This document shows, piece by piece, positions 61,201 to 64,000 of a DNA stretch of 64,000 bases. The position numbers and the translations under genes are program-made. Source of the DNA: Candidatus Obscuribacterales bacterium (GTDB lineage Bacteria; Cyanobacteriota; Vampirovibrionia; Obscuribacterales; Obscuribacteraceae); the NCBI GenBank assembly GCA_020050835.1, contig JAGVKB010000104.1:1-64000 (forward strand), read 5' to 3'. The notes below the pieces were generated by a model. The model was not told the origin of the DNA and did not search any database. It was given only the letters and a program-made list of their open reading frames with translations. Every line of letters begins with the position of its first letter. Position 1 is the stretch's first letter.

Positions 61201-64000
61201 ATAGAATCTGGTTGCTTCCATAGCTTATCGCCGACTCGCTCCCAAACCTTCCCACCCGGTAAAGTAACTCTGGTTGGTTGGTCCTCAGCACCACGATTAG
61301 TTGGTTCCAGCCTTGTAACACGGCCTGCGGCATCGGCAATTAGAACAAGCGCGCCGTTTGAATTGCGAACCAGCTTCGAGTTATCACTGTTGATGGTCAC
61401 ACTGCCGTTGCTGTCACTAAATGTCTCACTGTTGTCCGTATTACGACGAATCTCCTTATTGCCGTCGAGTACAAACTTATATGAGCCGTCCTTGGCTACC
61501 AGAACTTCTCCCTGGCGGCGCTCACCGGTACCGGCGTTGACAAAGCTCTTGCCATCGCCGGAAAGCCAGGTAGTTCCGTTCGATTCGCTTATGCGCAATA
61601 GCTTTCCGCTCTCGTCTCGATCAAACTTTCGCCATTGTCCATCCGGCATGTCGACCTTAGAAGTGTTCGTAGACTCAGCATCAGCATGGGCGACGAGCTC
61701 ATCAATCTCCTGCTTGAGTTTCGCCAAGTCCACCGGTGCTTGCGCAGCCGCCGGGCGCTCAGCAGGTGTATCGCCATCCGGACGCTCGCCTTCGGATTTC
61801 GATTCCCCTGGCTGAAAGTCGGTTTGCGACGGCTCTTCAGTAGACGGCTTGCTGCGCTCGGTTGGGGTGAGTGCGATCAGACGCTCGCTTCTCGCCAAAT
61901 CCAGAATTGCCTTTCCCTCCCGCCGCAACCGGTCCAAATCAGCGCCGGTGACGGGATGCCCGTTGCGCGTAACAGAATCAATAGCGCCATTCTTGAACTG
62001 ATACTCAAATGTATCGGCTCCGATTTTGCGCTTCAGCTCGAGCGGCTGATTCTGTCCGTCTAATCTTACAGTTCGCGTCTCGCCACCGTGTTTGAATTCT
62101 TCTATAAACGTTCGCTCACCAGTCTCTCGATTCGTGGTCTTGGAGACAATAGCTACAACCTCTTCAGTCCCTGAAGAACCAGCCCTGGTAAAAGTGTGAC
62201 GTTCAACCGTTTCGTTGCCGGAGCTTTCTCTTTTGTCGATAGAGTGCCTGGAGAGCGGCTTGCCTGATTCGACATCGCTTTCACTCGAGAATGTCTCTTC
62301 TTTAATGACAGTGCCACTGGCATCCTTCTGAACGGCAATCACTCGCTCTGCCGACAAAACACCGTCAATCTTCCTGCCGTTATCATCTAATCGAACATAG
62401 CTGGTACGCAGCGTTTGCACTTCACCCTGCTCGTTGCGAGTGGTGGCAATCTGCTCCACCCTCAATCCGGAGTCGTTGTAACTTGTGACTTTGCTGGAGC
62501 CATCTGGCGAATAGACAGTCTCCGTACGGGCCAGACTGCCGGCACCACCTGTTTTTGCAACGACAGTCAACTCGCCTGTCTTGGGGTTGACTACGCTTTG
62601 CCCTTCCAGTTCGTAGCTCACCGATACAGTTGATCCCGGCTTATCGATGTCAGGTCTGGAAATCTCCACCACACGCACAGTCTTGCCGTCAGACCCGTAC
62701 TGAAATTTAGTGGTCACGTCGCCCTGTTGTACTCGCTCGACCCTTCCGTCCGGCAGAAAACTCAACTTCGCCGAGGAAGACGATGCTACTTCATGACGAT
62801 TCTCAGCGCTCTTAATCATCGCTCTAGTCACAATGGCCAGATCGAGAGCCTGCCTGTTCCCTTGAGCAGCCTCCTGCATCAAGGCTCTATTTGCCTTGTT
62901 GAGATCTTCAACTGAAGAGACAGAACTTACATTTTTGGTGATCAAAGATAGACGCTGTTGATCGACCGCCGACTGGACTGCCGGCTCGAGCCGCTCTAGA
63001 ACAATCTCAATGGCATCCTTGGCGGATCGTCCCCCTTCATTCAACGCCTTCAGGAGCGCCTCATAACCACTTCCATTTACGTCAGACCCCACAATCGCTT
63101 CTAAGAGCTGTTGCGCAATTGCATTTGGCGGGTCGCCCTTAGCATATGCCTGCAGCGACTCAAGAGCCTCTGCTGTCTTCTCCGGATCGAGGGTAGATAA
63201 AAGTACCTGGCGAGCCTTTTCAATTGCCTCAAAGTTTGCCAGTGTCTCTTGTAGCTGCTTGTCCTCTTTGCCAGCCTCGCTCTGGGACAACATCTTCAAT
63301 GCTTCATAGGCTCTTTCTCGGTCACCTTCGAAAGCATTTCTGTCGAGATAAACTGCGACAGCTTCATCGGCTCTCGACCGAAGATCTGACGATGAGGTAA
63401 TGGCGCTTAAGTCTTCCGTCTCCCAGCGGCTTCTAGCTGCGGCGATGCGTTCTTCAGTTTCTTTCGAAGCTAAAACAGGATTGTAATCCCAAAGCAGTTT
63501 TCCATCGGTAGTCGCGACCAACTGCCGACCATCGAGAAACTGATAGCGAACCGTCTCCGGCAAGCCCTTTTCCTTGTCCGGCGGCATCGTGCGTTCTTGC
63601 GCACCGTCTGCGAGATAACGGCAAGGTGCGCCATATTGCTTGGGCGGTCCCTCCGACACTACTTCTCTAAGGACAGAACGAGTCCTACCACCTTGAGCAT
63701 CTTCGACTCGTTCGGCGACTACTTTCGGTGGTTCTCCCGGTTCTATGACTTGGATCGGTTGATCGCCCGGTTTACGATTTTCCGCATATTTAAACTGCCT
63801 GATAGTACCGTAAGCATCTCTTGTCTCTGTTACGCAGCCGTGCGAATCTCGCTTCAAATAGGGTCCGTCAGTTCCGGCAAAACGTCTTTCAACCTCAATC
63901 TCGCGGCCACCGTCACCGGTCCTGAATGTCGACTGCGAACGGTCGGAATTTGCTCTTGTAGCTTCAACGAGCTTGTCCTTCCCATCTGCGCCCTGGCGCG
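49275..64000 (-). CDS. Giant multidomain protein: YD-like repeats and three HExxH metallopeptidase-like sites, 5' partial
   Basis: One frame of more than 4,900 codons, open to the right edge; residues upstream of 63857 (a TTG) are clearly coding, so the start is outside the window. N-terminal region (to about 59.5 kb): Asp/Gly-rich YD-like units, with charged helices near the start. Next: long helical region. About 56.5 kb: Ala/Gly-rich hydrophobic segment. 55.3-55.65 kb: His/Gly/Pro linker. Then HEIQH (54945-54959), HEWSH (52746-52760) and HELRH (51087-51101). Regions around the first and third HExxH are homologous: H-x4-R-T-x-L-x3-A-x-PV, then IG-x-GG-x-R. About 52 kb: helical HEAT-like repeats. 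Peptidase activity is predicted; secretion is unknown. Confidence 0.85.
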   Translation of the reverse strand, partial: RQGADGKDKLVEATRANSDRSQSTFRTGDGGREIEVERRFAGTDGPYLKRDSHGCVTETRDAYGTIRQFKYAENRKPGDQPIQVIEPGEPPKVVAERVEDAQGGRTRSVLREVVSEGPPKQYGAPCRYLADGAQERTMPPDKEKGLPETVRYQFLDGRQLVATTDGKLLWDYNPVLASKETEERIAAARSRWETEDLSAITSSSDLRSRADEAVAVYLDRNAFEGDRERAYEALKMLSQSEAGKEDKQLQETLANFEAIEKARQVLLSTLDPEKTAEALESLQAYAKGDPPNAIAQQLLEAIVGSDVNGSGYEALLKALNEGGRSAKDAIEIVLERLEPAVQSAVDQQRLSLITKNVSSVSSVEDLNKANRALMQEAAQGNRQALDLAIVTRAMIKSAENRHEVASSSSAKLSFLPDGRVERVQQGDVTTKFQYGSDGKTVRVVEISRPDIDKPGSTVSVSYELEGQSVVNPKTGELTVVAKTGGAGSLARTETVYSPDGSSKVTSYNDSGLRVEQIATTRNEQGEVQTLRTSYVRLDDNGRKIDGVLSAERVIAVQKDASGTVIKEETFSSESDVESGKPLSRHSIDKRESSGNETVERHTFTRAGSSGTEEVVAIVSKTTNRETGERTFIEEFKHGGETRTVRLDGQNQPLELKRKIGADTFEYQFKNGAIDSVTRNGHPVTGADLDRLRREGKAILDLARSERLIALTPTERSKPSTEEPSQTDFQPGESKSEGERPDGDTPAERPAAAQAPVDLAKLKQEIDELVAHADAESTNTSKVDMPDGQWRKFDRDESGKLLRISESNGTTWLSGDGKSFVNAGTGERRQGEVLVAKDGSYKFVLDGNKEIRRNTDNSETFSDSNGSVTINSDNSKLVRNSNGALVLIADAAGRVTRLEPTNRGAEDQPTRVTLPGGKVWERVGDKLWKQPDSIDPVTEQKVSGDTMNGDWVVGTNGDVTIESAKGKESITFKIDGSIVNRNEEGRVVKVEDKFGRSQVFSYKNNELVGTQDYDGTRWSKVSDGIWLKEGSNHIWKGNRSVDVDGTLRLAAPGRELVRRTDGWEEQRDTQTGKVTFHHKTPDNAIVVKNQGGQIVEMRFANGDFRKFDYDQNGAINKVVSKSGDVLTTTDGINWKNQSRPSEPARQVTFEVGANGLFREVSGDGKTEIVHKGDGSTILAKDGKIVEVTDPFGQTRKLKWDDAGNLTAVEQPAAGTVWRKTGDSTWQQETRSGEPMGPAVKAEFKVDGQGNILQKSWSGQELSTTIFRSSGEVEHVEAQLRESPQSNGARTFTNERGQIVKVVDAAGKVAEFGYDAQNRLSSIKNDAGKFVSADGVNWKPEGAVAVGAARLVPGNGKYEVLKDGTVKETLPDGKSQRFYRTDDTTVVRDELSVKTLDDKGRITETIDSSGGRTRFEYGTVKRVVDGRTVEIPDQLSRVSYPNGVVFSTGDGLNWQGENGSKWLGVIVLKKDGTLIEIDMEGKETRRTLDGKVAVEERKDLLAKVDDAYKMLTEWFSDQSVWGDAAQAAELDKKFTGMPAAEVQIVFNMLAQKLDASKQPDELLKSYLGEGHHWEKVVGHLSRADEANFEKVAGDDAAVIRTALTELGQITGDRSYEGCQKAIRLTLQKLTPEQILELSAEYQRRYGEDLKTVLEKDPNLSQFTRDSIALYMKDSDKITSQDRINHMIKACNSRVIDHFEESCLGTSQEERDKVIADNGGYDQIMLKLWNMYGGLSTRDWLHAREALLYGGQTEAQKIRDSVGIFSNDEANIEKVLKEMSSERREMFFRGEYLQSHQSEIKSDADKRAHGFYRNLAYAFDTTHYNANWNKGLRLEQMRDQVMVQGGGLIEKLGTHKGFWTDATKDVVATVHDMTRSDWDALVSDPKYMERLDLHVGTAIGAENFAPIKQLLQSKLDFKALLDQSDSKELKEKSDHFNNMSDSDLKSYVAGRALAKDLQSRSIDDNGRFDPFKLAKLEGELKAKAASGDERAKKDLQSLELYRSETFKAVRDGVRRYVVDALGDTAGDAKAGIDIILKMTSEERKLYKASRVGFDLEGPVQTALHDKVKTVFGLGTPAYETAMNLLKQIRDGKDNDPPKLSAIDKLNLLTYDSSRKASDVVRAVEEAFKEDKTLRDSLKHDSKLAEEFKTAAIRALSGVPGLFHPQTTYDNFVKPLIEKGNLSADQLVRINRIDPDLIMPPDRESFNKHLMSLGPEALHRLNANPSEKDVLLRHVNVEDRKVLESILAQASKLAERRAEFLDSLSADSGQRQILEKVLQQGGPKTAEEKSAVEKLSESQVKQFGELVKDWKKGAVSASDEMRLFVLGSGVDAQRVKSLLGDMDLSQRRQLFQEYASKYGLRDLKRDLVEHADSGDRPQIEYLLRTSEFAAGLKLNIAVEQATTSDGISSSLMRYTGYGGTLTELRQDLFDMQSEVASANREKRPVDEKLIDEMEASFRESLVNFRVAKEQFADSIVNTALTAAALASAPFTGGASLAPILYGMAAGAALKVGTHYMVSGADFEISVNNIGRKMASGMVEGGFAMVNPGQLGAMVGLGKAAAGQAAVLTVKELNALAGGLGAKAMTEAGEQMLQAEMKKLVGAALANRVAGVAEKDLAALAQKVVAQEFGELAEAEAKQLVAKLTESMSKNLQQAIASETKTFLQQVHKEVFHQGANAFIGSGSAVAGTLVDQYFTGKFDGGALMQAGGEGAFGGLVGSSIGRGLHGVGQLRNVDNAGAATRVSFAMLQAVGSGLGADVLTQGSLHGSVDISWDTMFSTLLDAGSGVKDAGSHGGPPHPHRRVAGSHGHDPSGTTSGGNHGTTHRPAAEGSPAGTDGSARPAGDSHPVRPGDQHSETAGPRHGEGSSDTQSDARRPRPSGSDSAGAADADRTRDSSRLDSDTGEDPNYRNKADKQLADLMYDRADTSDENERAELEKQIVKQVEEEVKKTLRELGVPEDLIQISFDLDNTDLKIDYTDPLEMIGIGAQQAGFTAGSYYPASHKLRVDFGSGSPTTTLRHEIQHWYNATQRTILAKADPVGFESGVRESVKRQIGDGGKRLQDDGRGGPAELVERLSLSAQGKEHLADLFDTVLPIAKAGEAVPSEATVRAVLNDPAVKGKVQELLKEMGGDTKENRERLVSELRGEISHYQRVMEGSTISESTLAQNEKLKHYVEEQAAKFREIAARPQAVSEEQVARRELIDSFLKERGADAHPPTAEELHEWLKNLPVYDPAVNAAGDLEAAAKAMSGEIAHWKALMNSQQAQDGQVQGGGNRELADFISKNRRPDQTGEEYVRALTDKYTSGTSDSYTGRGERQEYRVGREERSAKVAEHVFELRRQLAERTFDPANDVASAIVLENLRVESRLALIQVSLERGDLQSKSVQKAAENLVKFLQEKNGDYFKSAEIAKLLVDTGLVTKAELEQAGLGKLVKAMEAGSPDAGESADDAMHSEQTVRRQQDGDEGEGSPPTARQRDTDDQPSGNVGGDSTADGPFAGDANFRSPKPGSVPELPAAVVRDHTYSKVPKAEFDKEVAKIGEQFSTPTKTFVETPKLLSQEFSGNLTPNQIIAKLRERGLKDADIFAIDPVTGKKSLKITRDQFEKLAVTEGKPVEMVSFKVGGLEVEMTAELAKVHEKIRELRKTIAAGEGSTEQQRRQFRQAEADIKQYDKVPLPEEVIAHLRRTPDPRLCEKLIMADKQSPNDVWLTLKSTGENEGKWDSVSKALGWAGIVHRTITIAPAADRTTIGWTVQHEWSHLLEGADKRFRNIFETATRVEKALGEDNRYFLRDYSTFSTSEDWATGVGEVFLKQDPSDFHAMVQSAKEGSSKAKVLVELCAALRAAEQFDKSRLSQGRAADNIGRFHDLQEMRARFEYAKKELLDGARSELLAHIERNQSNPSEAIDAIRVLSFIGDPQAGNRMMEMAASVKDEKVACELYKFGRLAAGGPPLDAKAMIELSQSSAKAAVLPDLIRLAGKDEQVKAHLLERLEKGEFKDARTSVRREELELLTSLALGHIESLQDQPERAAKCMESLLSIANPEMGGNVFEAASRIHNKEVAAQLYLYGKALSGGMPDTATLIALSESGAKLATIPDLIRQSLRDPDAKAYLEKCLKRGDFTDSTKFDKDESLAILGELLRESSLEDQSALFADIMDQLADKPELKSDFLVTAALDDGVDDSLRQRAAQELEDFADERLAATLVSGGNGLSGTEVDKLVNQYSKGEGNVSHKTMATALREYGIREMKRLGFGDKAIELMGPKYFGTESFDGSSLGGYDPMTGQIGIAVGRKLIEKLKGEMIHASSTTTHELRHRVNVLERTALSIAHPVEFRNALVDDVVQHIGQGGHRAEPDNSFFGRVSDFFGKKKSVNTERLNATPEEGKFMSEAVRKYLTEPADGTLGKPIDEKSLAKWMEKSGLKIPEGSDSRKLLQEMVGEISHANLVKEKSVLPPELVKGDPVLRKCLEERVKMYGNAEEASGASIRKLVRGMSDDIGALVTRQKSDIDRVKDAHYLFSIEEVRARRTQHAAEINQAMAEVKSLIRNNSEAKDALRSVLPPSAAPSEILKLGDEAAMAQYLTKLKATNPDLAKAIEQVRDRPKTTAADIKSGFEEMVTLINSGPGDLKELLVDQSPRDPLESQMKQLVADDNALSAFLAKLRQTDAARAEAIEKRLAKMDQIVEKIQFNNAIEQFHTELKNLRSFDDPHLAQDVAARMVVEKVDGKNEHVPDRPELARARLNASIEKILQMADQESFNTVLSQLYDKGISAEQIMQSVPASKAGEVAAYLYQRDPAKCNLKELLKMTSADKLESVVVGLLTLTDLQVYQFGKEVAREDLHRLTAILAKQPDFNLGMLTQIMINSNRLDDFLQTSLNEGVVEPAQIEALVAERRKNGDSLQDTEKIAGIVRAWRSSSQGP

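Overview
This 64 kb window is bacterial, roughly 52-54 % GC, with conventional gene structure: ATG/GTG/TTG starts, Shine-Dalgarno motifs such as AGGAG, and TAA/TAG/TGA all used as stops. The mix suggests an aerobic, diderm, free-living bacterium: lipoproteins, beta-barrel-like proteins, FabI, an ETF/ETF-quinone oxidoreductase operon, a Hanks-type kinase, a caspase-like peptidase, many secreted TPR proteins and very large repeat proteins. I think the Obscuribacterales/Vampirovibrionia (Melainabacteria) group is most likely, but this rests on gene content alone. No rRNA, tRNA, CRISPR array, prophage or transposase gene was recognised.

Layout. 1-6.6 kb: the 3' part of a caspase-TPR protein, then a GH63/GH13 glycosidase pair. 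6.6-12.7 kb: small hypotheticals, a UPF0158-like protein, a zinc-ribbon protein, a lipoprotein with a duplicated domain, and two secreted proteins. 12.7-17 kb: the threonine catabolic pair tdh-kbl, a small orphan gene and fabI. 17.2-19.6 kb: an operon with four YbjQ-like domains. 19.6-22.1 kb: a secreted thioredoxin-like protein and a DUF885 peptidase. 22.2-25.9 kb: etfB-etfA-ETF-QO. 25.9-34.3 kb: mostly unrecognised proteins, plus a TPR-metalloprotease. 34.3-36.1 kb: a MITE-like element and a barrel gene whose signal peptide is cut off by an in-frame TGA. 36-38.8 kb: a membrane Ser/Thr kinase with a thioredoxin-like partner. 39.1-42 kb: two proteins with Asp/Gly-rich YD-like repeats. 42.2-45.2 kb: a receiver-like protein lacking its phosphorylation residues, a frameshifted small membrane protein, an NAD-dependent epimerase-like protein and an esterase. 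45.3-49.1 kb: two tandem paralogous sensor histidine kinases. 49.3-64 kb: one reading frame of more than 4,900 codons, still open at the window edge.

The strongest candidate for something undescribed is this giant protein. It carries YD-like repeats at its N-terminal side, a Gly/Ala-rich hydrophobic segment, a low-complexity linker, and three separate HExxH metallopeptidase motifs. Two of these lie in homologous, internally duplicated domains. The repeat style recurs in the two smaller proteins at 39-42 kb. The architecture resembles large polymorphic-toxin or surface proteins, but activity and delivery are inference. The two sensor kinases lie directly downstream on the same strand.
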